Source: an uncultured Haliea sp. (GTDB taxonomy: Bacteria; Pseudomonadota; Gammaproteobacteria; Pseudomonadales; Halieaceae). Taken from it: a DNA stretch of 64,000 bases. Every line of letters begins with the position of its first letter. Position 1 is the stretch's first letter. Where the stretch lies: positions 1 through 64,000 of the forward strand of contig CAJXUQ010000004.1 in the NCBI GenBank assembly GCA_913061145.1, read 5' to 3'. Positions 35,953-44,233 of the stretch are shown piece after piece. The position numbers were made by a program, and so were the translations under genes. The notes below the pieces were generated by a model. It had not been told where the DNA came from, ran no database searches, and saw nothing but the letters and a program-made list of their open reading frames with translations.

Positions 35953-36924
35953 GTGACAGACCACCAGAGCCCCGACTGCCCACACACCAAGCTGCTGCTG
36001 ACGCCGCTGGTTTCCGAAGCACTGCTGGAAGTCAGCGGCCCCGATGCCGTGAGTTTCCTGCACAACCAGGCCAGCAGCGACATTCGGCAGCTCGCATCGG
36101 ACGCCGCCTGTTACGGTACCTTCTGCAACCCACAGGGGCGCGTGCTCGCCGATTTCGTCGCTCTCGCCGTGGCAACCGACACGCTGCTGCTGCGCCTGCG
36201 CGGGGAGATACTCGAGCGCACACTGGACAACCTGCGTCGGTTCGCCGTGTTCTCCAAGGTACAGCTGCGCAATGCGAGCGAGGACTGGCAGCTGCTGGGG
36301 ATTCAGGGGCGGGAGCTGACCGGCGCGCTGGGCGAGGGGCTTCCGGAGGTTCCCGCAGCCCCGCTGGCCTGGACGCACACAGCAGACGCCATCGCCTTGC
36401 GCACCACTGGAGATACAGACGCAGTGGAACTCTGGGTGCGCAGCACCGCCGCGAGCGACCTGCTCAGCTCACTCAGGGCACAGTCGGCCCTGCAGGCGGA
36501 TGAAACTGCCTGGCAGGCCGCCACCTTGCGACAGGGTGTTGCGCGGCTGTCCGCGGCAACCAGCGGCGAGTTCCTGCCGCAACAGCTGAATTACGACCTC
36601 ATCGGCCACATCAACTTTCGCAAGGGTTGCTACCCCGGGCAGGAGGTGATCGCACGCATGCATTACAAGGGCAAGGCGAAACGCCGCATGCTGCTTATGA
36701 CAGCGCCTGCTGGCACCGAGCTGCACGCCGGTGATGCACTGTTCCGGGCTGGCCAGGCGCAGCCCGCCGGCACGGTCATCAATGCCGCACATGCAGACAG
36801 TGGTGCGCAGCTGGCCCTGGTATCCACGACCGAGACTGCAGTGGAGGAAGGGCTGCTCACCGCAGCCGAAAGGGGCACCGCACTGGCGGTTCTGCAACTT
36901 CCCTATGCAGTGCCGTTTGGCTGA
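35953..36924 (+). CDS. ygfZ: tRNA-modifying/Fe-S assembly protein YgfZ
   Basis: A 323-residue folate-binding protein related to glycine cleavage T protein. It helps assemble or repair certain Fe-S enzymes, including MiaB. The signature [17 protein letters not shown] is present, and [19 protein letters not shown] and [16 protein letters not shown] are typical N-terminal segments. The GTG at 35953 (VTDHQSPDC) follows an AGGAGG 13 nt upstream, a long spacing, but an earlier start would run into the divergent sdhE region. Its 3' end overlaps the convergent ung by 22 nt. Confidence 0.92.
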   Translation: MTDHQSPDCPHTKLLLTPLVSEALLEVSGPDAVSFLHNQASSDIRQLASDAACYGTFCNPQGRVLADFVALAVATDTLLLRLRGEILERTLDNLRRFAVFSKVQLRNASEDWQLLGIQGRELTGALGEGLPEVPAAPLAWTHTADAIALRTTGDTDAVELWVRSTAASDLLSSLRAQSALQADETAWQAATLRQGVARLSAATSGEFLPQQLNYDLIGHINFRKGCYPGQEVIARMHYKGKAKRRMLLMTAPAGTELHAGDALFRAGQAQPAGTVINAAHADSGAQLALVSTTETAVEEGLLTAAERGTALAVLQLPYAVPFG

Positions 36925-37604
36925 GGTGGCAGCTCCCAGTCGATGGGAGGCTGTCCTTGCCGGGCCAGCCAGGTGTTGGCCGCGCTGAAATGTCCGCAGC
37001 CGATAAAGCCACGGTGCGCACTGAGTGGCGAGGGATGGGGCGCGGTCAGTACGCAGTGGCGATCGCGGTCAATCGCCGCGCCCTTGCGCTGGGCATAACT
37101 GCCCCAGAGCATGAACACAACGCCACGGCATTCGCGGTTGACCAGTTCCACCACGCAGTCGGTAAAGGTCTCCCAGCCCTTGCCCTGATGTGAGGCCGCA
37201 CGGCCCGCAGCGACGGTCAACACGCTGTTCAGCAGCAGGACTCCCTGATCCGCCCAGGGGATGAGGCACCCCTGCTGCGGGCGGGGCATGCCCAGGTCTC
37301 GCTCCAGTTCCTTGAAAATATTCTGCAGGGACGGTGGCAGCGCAACGCCCGGGCGCACAGAAAAGCACAGGCCGTGAGCCTGGCCGGGGCCGTGGTAGGG
37401 ATCCTGCCCCAATATCACGACCCGCGTGCGCTCCAGCGGGGTGTGCGCAAAGGCGTTGAATATCTCGGCGCCCGGCGGGAACACCTGTACACCGGCAGCC
37501 TTTTCCGCCTGCAGAAAGGCACGGAGTTCGCGCATGTAGGGCTTTTCAAACTCCGGGGCCAGATGCCTGAGCCAGCTCGCTTCAAGCTGTACGCGCGCAG
37601 CCAC
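36903..37604 (-). CDS. ung: Uracil-DNA glycosylase
   Basis: A 233-residue family-1 UDG that removes uracil from DNA. The water-activating motif [22 protein letters not shown], the uracil-binding stretch LLLNSVLTV and the leucine-loop [20 protein letters not shown] are all intact. The GTG start at 37604 lies 3 nt after the stop of the F420 fusion gene, so it is likely the last cistron of that operon. The 3' end overlaps convergent ygfZ by 22 nt. Confidence 0.95.
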   Translation of the reverse strand: MAARVQLEASWLRHLAPEFEKPYMRELRAFLQAEKAAGVQVFPPGAEIFNAFAHTPLERTRVVILGQDPYHGPGQAHGLCFSVRPGVALPPSLQNIFKELERDLGMPRPQQGCLIPWADQGVLLLNSVLTVAAGRAASHQGKGWETFTDCVVELVNRECRGVVFMLWGSYAQRKGAAIDRDRHCVLTAPHPSPLSAHRGFIGCGHFSAANTWLARQGQPPIDWELPPQPNGTA

Positions 37605-37607
37605 GAC

Positions 37608-40600
37608 TCAGTTGCAGGCTGCCATCAGTACCACCTGCTCTGGCGGCGTGACAACGGGCAGATCAGCATGCGGCAACAGCCGTTTGTCACGGGCCAATTT
37701 CCCGGCATCGGCGTTTTCTATCGCCACCAGGGGAATCGCTGCATCCGCCGCGATGCGACGCTCCACGGCTGCATCACCATACAGGGTGGTGCGTAACCGT
37801 GGGTTGCGGCCGAGTGCATGGATTCGCGCCTCCATCACTGCGGGTGCCCACTCCTGGCCGTGGGCCGCGCCGGCAGCCCGGGTGATGCTCTCGTTCATCA
37901 GGGTGCCACCGAGATCATTGGCCCCGGCGTTCAGGCAGACGTCCACGCCCGCCTCGCCCATCTTGACCCATGAGGTCTGGATGTTGTCGATAAAGCCGTT
38001 CAGCACCAGCCGCGATACCGCGTGCATCAGCACCGCCTCGCGGAAGGTTGGGCCCCGCCGGGCCTTGCCGCGCAGAAACATCGGGGCTTCCATGTGCACG
38101 AAGGGCAAGGGCACCAGTTCAGTAAAACCGCCGGTGCGCGCCTGCAGTGCGCGCAGCTGCAGCAGGTGTCGCGCCCAGTGCTGCGGCTGTTCGATATGCC
38201 CGTACATGATGGTTGCGGTGGTACGGAAACCGATGCTGTGGGCCGTTTCCATCACCTCCAGCCACTCCGCCGTGTTCAGTTTGTCCGGGCACAGCGTGGC
38301 TCGCACCTCGTCATCGAGGATTTCAGCCGCGGTTCCCGGCAACGTTCCGAGACCTGCGGCCTTGAGTTGCCGCAGGTAATCCACCAGCGGCAGACCCAGT
38401 GTTGCGGCGCCCTGCCACACTTCCAGCGGGGAGAATGCATGAATATGCATATCGGGAGTCGCTGCCCGCACTGTGGCCAGAATGTCCAGATAGGTCTGGC
38501 CCGTGTAATCCGGGTGAATACCACCCTGCATGCAGACCTCTGTGGCACCGCGCGCCCAGGCTTCGCGGCAGCGCCGCGCGATCTCGGTGGCACTGATATC
38601 GTAGGGCCTGCCACGCAGTTCCTCGCTGTGCTTACCCTTGGAAAATGCACAGAACTGGCATTTGAAGTAGCACACATTGGTGTAGTTGATATTGCGGTTG
38701 ATGACATAGCTCACAGCATCACCACAGCGCACCCGGCGCAGGCGATCCGCTGCCTCAACGACAAAGCGGAATTCGGGGCCACGAGCCGCAAACAGCCGCA
38801 CCACATCGGCTTCGCCAAGGGGCTCGGCGCGTTCGCATCGCTCCACCACGGCGCGCAGTTCGGATGCAACCGCAAAGGCGTTCAGGGGCGAAGAGAGCAG
38901 TGCTGCCTCAACTGCCGGAACGGGCGCCTCCTCTCCCGGAACCCAACTGTCGCGTCGCGCAAACCCGGCGGCATCCTGCAGTCTGAGCACCGGGGTGCGC
39001 AGGGCGGGGTCAAGCCACCGTGATGCCTGCTGCACATAGCCGGGGTAGATCGTCAGGCGCTGCTCCAGGAATTTACCGGCCGCTGCCGTCTCCCGGGCGA
39101 GATGGTCCAGATGCGGCCACGGAGCCTCGGGATTGACGTGGTCTGGCGTCACCGGTGACACGCCACCCCAATCGTTGATGCCTGCTGCAAGCAATTGCGG
39201 CAGAACACCAGGACTGAGATTAGGGGGGGCCTGTAAATTCATCTCGGGGCCAAAGATGATGCGTGCTACGGCCAGAGTCCAGAGCAGGTCCTCCAGGTCG
39301 GGTTCCGGCGCACCGGCCATCAGGGTACCGGGCTTGGCACGGAAGTTCTGCACAATCACTTCCTGCAAATGCCCGTGCTGCTGGTGCAGCCGGCGCAGCG
39401 CCAGCAGGGACTCTATACGTTCACGCCGGGTCTCACCAATACCAATGAGAATACCGGAGGTGAAGGGCACTGAGGCCTCGCCGGCCAACTGCAGGGTGCG
39501 CAGGCGCTCTGCAGGCTGTTTATCCGGTGACCCATAGTGCGGCATGCCCTTTGCACACAGGCGCTCGGAGGCAGACTCCAGCATGATGCCCATGGACGCA
39601 CTGACCGGTCGCAGCGCGGCAATTTCTTCTGCCGTCATGCAGCCCGCGTTGATATGCGGCAGAAGGCCGGTCTCTTCGAGAATACGTCCAGCGACATGCG
39701 CCACGTACTCGAGCGTCGTGGCAAAACCCATGTCGGCGAGTGCCTCACGCGCAGCCCGGTAGCGCAACTCGGGCTTCTCACCCAGCGTCAGCAGCGCTTC
39801 CTGGCACCCCTGTGCCGCACCGGCGCGGCACAGCGCCAGCACCTCGTCAACACTCAGGTAAGGCGCCGCGACCTGCCTGGGGGTCGTAGCGAAGGTGCAG
39901 TAATGACAGACATCCCGGCACAGGCGCGTGAGTGGCACAAATACCTTGCGCGAATAGGTCACCACCTGGCCGTGACCACGGTCGCGCAGCTCACCGGCGA
40001 GTGCTACCAGACCGGGCGTGTCGGTGCACTCCGCGAGGGACAGGCAGACCGCCTCAGAGGGCAGTACACCGCCCATCAATTCGGCACGTAGCGCGGCCAG
40101 ACCGGAGCGCGGTGGCGCTGCCACCGTCGCACCCGCCAGTTGTTGCGCGCGGGCAAACTGCCCTGCCCAGGCACGGGTCAAAGGCCCAGAAATGGTCTCC
40201 GGTGCTGCCCAAAGGCGCTCCAGGTCACGCGGGGTGTCGATGTCGCGAGCCAGCCCGGGGCGCAACAGTGAACCCGCCGCAAGCCCCTGCCGGCGGGCCC
40301 ACTCGAGGTGTCGCACACAGGAGTCACCGCCAAACGAAAAAGCTGGCCGCAGGTCGGCTCTGAACAGCAACAGGTTGGTTCCAGTGCCCGCCTCATCACA
40401 GGCCACCAGCAAGCCACTCCCCACTTCTTTTCGGGCGAGTGCAGCGTCAATATCTTCGGGCGTGAGAAATGGCAGGTCGGCATGCATGACCATGAGCAGG
40501 GCATCTGCCGGCACAACGTCGGCACGCAACCGCTCGCAGGCCGCCCCCAGCGCCTGGTTGAGCGCCTGCAGCGGCGCCTCTGCCGCAGCGGGGGTCGCGA

Positions 40601-40841
40601 GCATGGAGGATTCCGACCAGAGGCGGACTTTGCCGCCGATGACCAGGGTATCTGCCTCCGGGGCGTCTGAAATGAGGGTGATCGAGGCCACGCCCGGATG
40701 GGATGACAGCACACCCACGACATCGTCGGCCATCGCCAGCACCAGCGCCCGTCGCTGTGGCGGTGGCAGCGCATCGGCCAGTCGGGTCTTTGCCGCCTCC
40801 AGCTGCTTCAATGGCAGCACCACATGCAGCGGCGACGTCAC
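37608..40841 (-). CDS. fbiC: CofC-CofG-CofH triple fusion for F420 synthesis
   Basis: A 1077-residue protein with three enzymes of coenzyme F420 synthesis in one chain. Residues 1-210 are CofC-like (VVLPLKQLEAAKTRLADAL, VMHADLPFL, ACDEAGTGTNLLL, ARDIDTPRDL), the guanylyltransferase activating a phospho-acid. Residues about 250-600 are CofG, a radical-SAM enzyme with its cluster cysteines at C308, C312 and C315. Residues about 660-1077 are CofH, with C724, C728 and C731 and NQTSWVKMG-like segments (NIQTSWVKMGEAG). CofG plus CofH make the deazaflavin FO from tyrosine and a ribityl-aminouracil. The CofG-CofH part equals actinobacterial FbiC; the N-terminal CofC is extra. GTG start, overlapping cofD by 4 nt. 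Confidence 0.94.
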   Translation of the reverse strand: MTSPLHVVLPLKQLEAAKTRLADALPPPQRRALVLAMADDVVGVLSSHPGVASITLISDAPEADTLVIGGKVRLWSESSMLATPAAAEAPLQALNQALGAACERLRADVVPADALLMVMHADLPFLTPEDIDAALARKEVGSGLLVACDEAGTGTNLLLFRADLRPAFSFGGDSCVRHLEWARRQGLAAGSLLRPGLARDIDTPRDLERLWAAPETISGPLTRAWAGQFARAQQLAGATVAAPPRSGLAALRAELMGGVLPSEAVCLSLAECTDTPGLVALAGELRDRGHGQVVTYSRKVFVPLTRLCRDVCHYCTFATTPRQVAAPYLSVDEVLALCRAGAAQGCQEALLTLGEKPELRYRAAREALADMGFATTLEYVAHVAGRILEETGLLPHINAGCMTAEEIAALRPVSASMGIMLESASERLCAKGMPHYGSPDKQPAERLRTLQLAGEASVPFTSGILIGIGETRRERIESLLALRRLHQQHGHLQEVIVQNFRAKPGTLMAGAPEPDLEDLLWTLAVARIIFGPEMNLQAPPNLSPGVLPQLLAAGINDWGGVSPVTPDHVNPEAPWPHLDHLARETAAAGKFLEQRLTIYPGYVQQASRWLDPALRTPVLRLQDAAGFARRDSWVPGEEAPVPAVEAALLSSPLNAFAVASELRAVVERCERAEPLGEADVVRLFAARGPEFRFVVEAADRLRRVRCGDAVSYVINRNINYTNVCYFKCQFCAFSKGKHSEELRGRPYDISATEIARRCREAWARGATEVCMQGGIHPDYTGQTYLDILATVRAATPDMHIHAFSPLEVWQGAATLGLPLVDYLRQLKAAGLGTLPGTAAEILDDEVRATLCPDKLNTAEWLEVMETAHSIGFRTTATIMYGHIEQPQHWARHLLQLRALQARTGGFTELVPLPFVHMEAPMFLRGKARRGPTFREAVLMHAVSRLVLNGFIDNIQTSWVKMGEAGVDVCLNAGANDLGGTLMNESITRAAGAAHGQEWAPAVMEARIHALGRNPRLRTTLYGDAAVERRIAADAAIPLVAIENADAGKLARDKRLLPHADLPVVTPPEQVVLMAACN

Positions 40842-41797
40842 AGCAGCTCCAGGCAGGACTTCGCCAGCGCCTGTTTGCTCGCGCGCTCCTGCATGACTGT
40901 TGATCTCACCTGCACCTCCATTCCAAGCGCCGCAATCTCCGGCGCCAGTGTAGCGTCACTGTGGTCGATAACAAACGTCGTGACGAGGCCGGGGTAATGA
41001 CGCGCGTAGTGTTCTGCCACGCCGCAGGCGGTTACCGGCATCCCGAGTTCCGCCATCATCTTCGCCGCGGGCCCTTTCAGCGCCTGCCCGGCAACGATAG
41101 GAGCAACCGCCACGACACGGGTGTTGCACTGTCTCAGGGTCTGCCAGAAATTGTCCAGCCGCAGTATCGGGTCGATACTCACAAAGGGATTGGAAGGACA
41201 AATAATCACGCCAGCCAGATCGGCCGACCTGCAGAGTGCGGCCAGTGAGGGCTGCAATCGAGCCGCATCAATGCCACGAAAGCGGAAACCGCTGACCCGC
41301 GGACGACACTGTTCACGCACGAAATACTCCTGGAATGCCAGTTCCCCCGCATCAGTGTGCACCAGGGTAGGCACCGGATCATCGCTCATGGGGTAGACCT
41401 GCGCCCGCACACCCAGGCGGCGGGCCAGCTCTGCCGTCACGGCGGACAGTGAGCCACCGCGCGCCAGTTCACCGGCGCGCCAGAGGTGTGTCGCCAGATC
41501 CCGGTCGCCCAGGCGAAACCAGGTGTCAGCCTCCAGCGCCTGCAGGGCCTGCAGCACTTCCCAGGTTTCCCCGGCCAGCCCCCAGCCCCGGGCCGAGTCG
41601 TTGCGCCCGGACAGGGTGTACAGCACCGTGTCGATATCCGGGCAGATGGTCAAACCGAGGTGCTGAAAATCGTCCCCGGTATTGCAGGCGATATGCAGAC
41701 GCTCCGCCGGCAGGCAATCACTCAGGCCCAGGCACAGCTTCGCACCGCCTACTCCACCGGACAGCGCCAGCACTGAACCCGCCGCAGCCGTCGTCAC
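40838..41797 (-). CDS. cofD: 2-phospho-L-lactate-type transferase CofD
   Basis: A 319-residue enzyme that transfers the activated phospho-acid (2-phospholactate, phosphoenolpyruvate or 3-phosphoglycerate, depending on lineage) onto FO to give F420-0. The glycine-rich start VLALSGGVGGAKLCLGLS and IACNTGDDFQHLGLTICPDIDTVLYTLSG are CofD/FbiA signatures; VIICPSNPFVSIDPIL and APIVAGQALKGPAAKMM line the active site. The GTG start overlaps the cofE stop (GTGA), and its stop overlaps the start of the fusion gene. Which acid it uses cannot be read by eye. Confidence 0.94.
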   Translation of the reverse strand: MTTAAAGSVLALSGGVGGAKLCLGLSDCLPAERLHIACNTGDDFQHLGLTICPDIDTVLYTLSGRNDSARGWGLAGETWEVLQALQALEADTWFRLGDRDLATHLWRAGELARGGSLSAVTAELARRLGVRAQVYPMSDDPVPTLVHTDAGELAFQEYFVREQCRPRVSGFRFRGIDAARLQPSLAALCRSADLAGVIICPSNPFVSIDPILRLDNFWQTLRQCNTRVVAVAPIVAGQALKGPAAKMMAELGMPVTACGVAEHYARHYPGLVTTFVIDHSDATLAPEIAALGMEVQVRSTVMQERASKQALAKSCLELL

Positions 41798-42561
41798 CGG
41801 AACATGTCCTGCTCGCGGGGGCGCAGCAGCACTCGCGCGTCCCGCGGAGACGCGCGCAGGCGCGCGCCGCGGGCCAGAACCACCGGCAGGCCCTCAGCCG
41901 CCTGGCCTTGCACCAGCGAGGCCGCTGCGGCCAGCTCATCAGCCACAGCCGGCTCCGTCACTTCCAGCCGGTTACCAAACCGGTCGCAATCCCCTATCTG
42001 GTTGAACAAGGGGTCGAGGCCCGCGGTGCCGAGCGCCAGCCCCACCGTACCAACCCGCCAGGCCCGGCCAGCGCTGTCGTTGATGATCACCTGGGGAAGC
42101 AGCCCGCAGAGCGCACCCAGGTTCTCGCGCAGGCGCGCCGCAGAGGCATTGCTGTCCTCCGGAAGCAGCAGCACGCGGGGGTCGTCGGCGGCGTTCTGGA
42201 TGTTGGAGCGATCGATGCCGGCATTGGCATGCACATACCCCTCGCGATGCTCGACAATGATGACGCCCTTGCGCACGCGCAGCACGTCTCGAGATTCATC
42301 GAGAATCAACTGTACCAGCCGCGGATCCTTGTCCGCCTCGCGGGCAAGGTCGAGGGCACGCTCACCGGGTACGACCTCGGCGAGCCGGCGGTAGCGGTTC
42401 TCCGCCTTGGAGACAATTTTTTGCGCCAGCACAAGCACATCACCGTCCTGCAACTGCAGGCGGTTGTGCTGGAGGCTGGCGTAAATCAGTGCGGCAAGGT
42501 CATCCCCCGGTGCGACTTCGGGAAAGCCCTCCAGGGGAATCAGTTCAAGCCGTGCACTCAT
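41794..42561 (-). CDS. cofE: Coenzyme F420:L-glutamate ligase
   Basis: A 255-residue GTP-dependent ligase that adds gamma-linked glutamates to F420-0. LELIPLEGFPEVAPGDDLAALI, GDVLVLAQKIVSKAENR and VRKGVIIVEHREGYVHANAGIDRSNI are CofE signatures. It corresponds only to the N-terminal domain of mycobacterial FbiB: the C-terminal nitroreductase-like FMN domain, which reduces dehydro-F420, is missing. Start and stop both overlap neighbours by 4 nt. Confidence 0.94.
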   Translation of the reverse strand: MSARLELIPLEGFPEVAPGDDLAALIYASLQHNRLQLQDGDVLVLAQKIVSKAENRYRRLAEVVPGERALDLAREADKDPRLVQLILDESRDVLRVRKGVIIVEHREGYVHANAGIDRSNIQNAADDPRVLLLPEDSNASAARLRENLGALCGLLPQVIINDSAGRAWRVGTVGLALGTAGLDPLFNQIGDCDRFGNRLEVTEPAVADELAAAASLVQGQAAEGLPVVLARGARLRASPRDARVLLRPREQDMFR

Positions 42562-43241
42562 CCATGGCTATCCAGGCCGGAGATGCGGATGCCGGCGTGG
42601 CAGCTGTACTGTTTGTTGATCGTGATCAGTACCGAGGTGAGCGCTTCGGCCGCAGCGGCATTGGCGATCATTCCGGCGTGGAAGCCGCGCAAACCCGCCG
42701 CCTCGACCAGGGTAATGACCGCGGCGCGGGCTTCCTTTTTATTGCCACACACCAGCACATCGCAATCCACCGCGCCTTCATCCTGCAGGTGCGCTGCGGC
42801 CACGTTCTGGAACGCGGACACCACATCCACACCCTCGCCCAGAAGATCCTGGGCAATCTGGCCCGCGCTGCCCTCTGGGGGCAGCTGTACGCGGGCCACG
42901 CGCGGCGGCACCAGCGGCACGGTGACGTCGATCAGTATTTTACCCTGCAGGGCCGGTGCGACCAGTTCCAGGGTGCTCTTCTGGTGGCTGAAGGGCACCG
43001 TGATCGCGACGATATCCGCAGCCTCGGCAGCCGCCAGGTTCTCCATGGACTCCACGTTGACCGTGGCACCGCGCGCAGCCATCACCTGACGCAGGTCGCT
43101 GGCGGCCTGCTCCGCTTTTTCCTGGGTGCGGGAGCCGATGATGACCCGATATCCCGCCTGCGCCCAACGCCGCGCCAAACCTGTGCCGAGATCGCCGGTA
43201 CCGCCCAGAATGGCGAGTACAGGAAGAGATTCTGTTGTCAT
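42558..43241 (-). CDS. npdG: F420-dependent NADP reductase
   Basis: A 227-residue F420H2:NADP+ oxidoreductase, which passes hydride between reduced F420 and NADP. It opens with the NADP-binding VLAILGGTGDLGTGLARRWAQAGYRVIIGSRT; the basic SRT after the second strand favours NADP. SAFQNVAAAHLQDEGAVDCDVLVCGN and GLRGFHAGMIANAAAAEALTSVLITIN are typical NpdG/Fno segments. It is the first gene of the operon, so it would supply reduced F420 from NADPH. AGGA lies 11 nt upstream of the ATG. No obvious F420-using oxidoreductase accompanies it in the window. Confidence 0.93.
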   Translation of the reverse strand: MTTESLPVLAILGGTGDLGTGLARRWAQAGYRVIIGSRTQEKAEQAASDLRQVMAARGATVNVESMENLAAAEAADIVAITVPFSHQKSTLELVAPALQGKILIDVTVPLVPPRVARVQLPPEGSAGQIAQDLLGEGVDVVSAFQNVAAAHLQDEGAVDCDVLVCGNKKEARAAVITLVEAAGLRGFHAGMIANAAAAEALTSVLITINKQYSCHAGIRISGLDSHG

Positions 43242-43450
43242 AACTGTCTACGTCCTGATTGCTTGATGGAGAGGCAAGCAGTTCAGCAAAGTCTACCGAC
43301 CGCGTCTCTGTTCGCCCGAAAATGACCGCTTGACCCTCGCTGTTTCCGGTTTTCTGTGGACCGGGTTAGGATGCGCGAGGCCGAGGCATATTAGGCAATT
43401 CATACGCCGATCACAAGTTGCCCGCCATCCCTGACAAGGAGCAAGACATT

Positions 43451-44233
43451 ATGCACAACCCGATGGATTTCAGCGGCCGCGTGGTCCTGGTGACAGGTGG
43501 CGGCAAAGGCGTTGGCCGCGGCATCAGCGAGCGATTCCTCGCGGCGGGCGCCGAGGTTGCCATCTGTGGCCGCAATCCTCCGGAACAGCTGCCCGCCGCT
43601 GGCGGCCGCGAGGCCTTTTTCGTCGCCTGCGACGTGCGCAAATACGACGAACTGGAGGCGCTGATCGATACTGTGGTCGCGCGTTGCGGACGGCTGGACG
43701 TGCTGGTCAATAACGCCGGCGGTGCACCACATGCGGATGCGGCGACCGTCTCGCCGCGCTTCCACGAATCCATCATTGCCCTCAATCTTACCTCGGCGCT
43801 GCACGCCGCCCAACTGGCCAACCGGGTCATGCAGGGGCAGGCGTCGGGTGGCAGCATCATCAATATCGCCAGCGTCAGCACGATCAGGCCCTCTCCCGGC
43901 ACGGCCGCCTATGGCGCAGCCAAGGCGGGGCTGGTCAACCTGGGCCACTCGCTGGCCGTGGAATGGGGGCCCCTGGTGCGCATCAATGCCATCATCGCCG
44001 GCCTGGTAGAAACCGAACAATCCCACCTGCATTACGGCGATGCAGCCGGGGTGGCCGCCGTGGGCCGTACCATACCACTGGGCCGCATGGCGGTACCGGA
44101 GGATATCGGCGATGCCTGCCTGTTCCTGGCATCACCCCTTGCCTCCTACATCAGCGGCACCAGTATTGCCGTGCACGGCGGCGGGGAGAAACCCGCCTTC
44201 CTGCAGGCCGCCAACACCTCGGCCGGCTCGTGA
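43451..44233 (+). CDS. Short-chain dehydrogenase/reductase
   Basis: A 260-residue classical SDR. The cofactor loop VVLVTGGGKGVGRGISERFL, NNAGG and the active site with S (NIASVS) and YGAAK complete the Ser-Tyr-Lys triad. The sequence after the second beta strand (ICGRNP) suggests NADP preference. The substrate is unknown. ATG 43451 with AAGGAG nine bases upstream is chosen over an earlier in-frame start. Its TGA overlaps the GTG of the quinoprotein dehydrogenase (GTGA), so the two are translated together. It is divergent from the F420 operon. Confidence 0.9.
   Translation: MHNPMDFSGRVVLVTGGGKGVGRGISERFLAAGAEVAICGRNPPEQLPAAGGREAFFVACDVRKYDELEALIDTVVARCGRLDVLVNNAGGAPHADAATVSPRFHESIIALNLTSALHAAQLANRVMQGQASGGSIINIASVSTIRPSPGTAAYGAAKAGLVNLGHSLAVEWGPLVRINAIIAGLVETEQSHLHYGDAAGVAAVGRTIPLGRMAVPEDIGDACLFLASPLASYISGTSIAVHGGGEKPAFLQAANTSAGS

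Noticed and set aside
43963-44229. Upstream extension of the quinoprotein frame
   Set aside because: It overlaps the SDR gene, and the lipoprotein signal beginning at GTG 44230 is the natural start.
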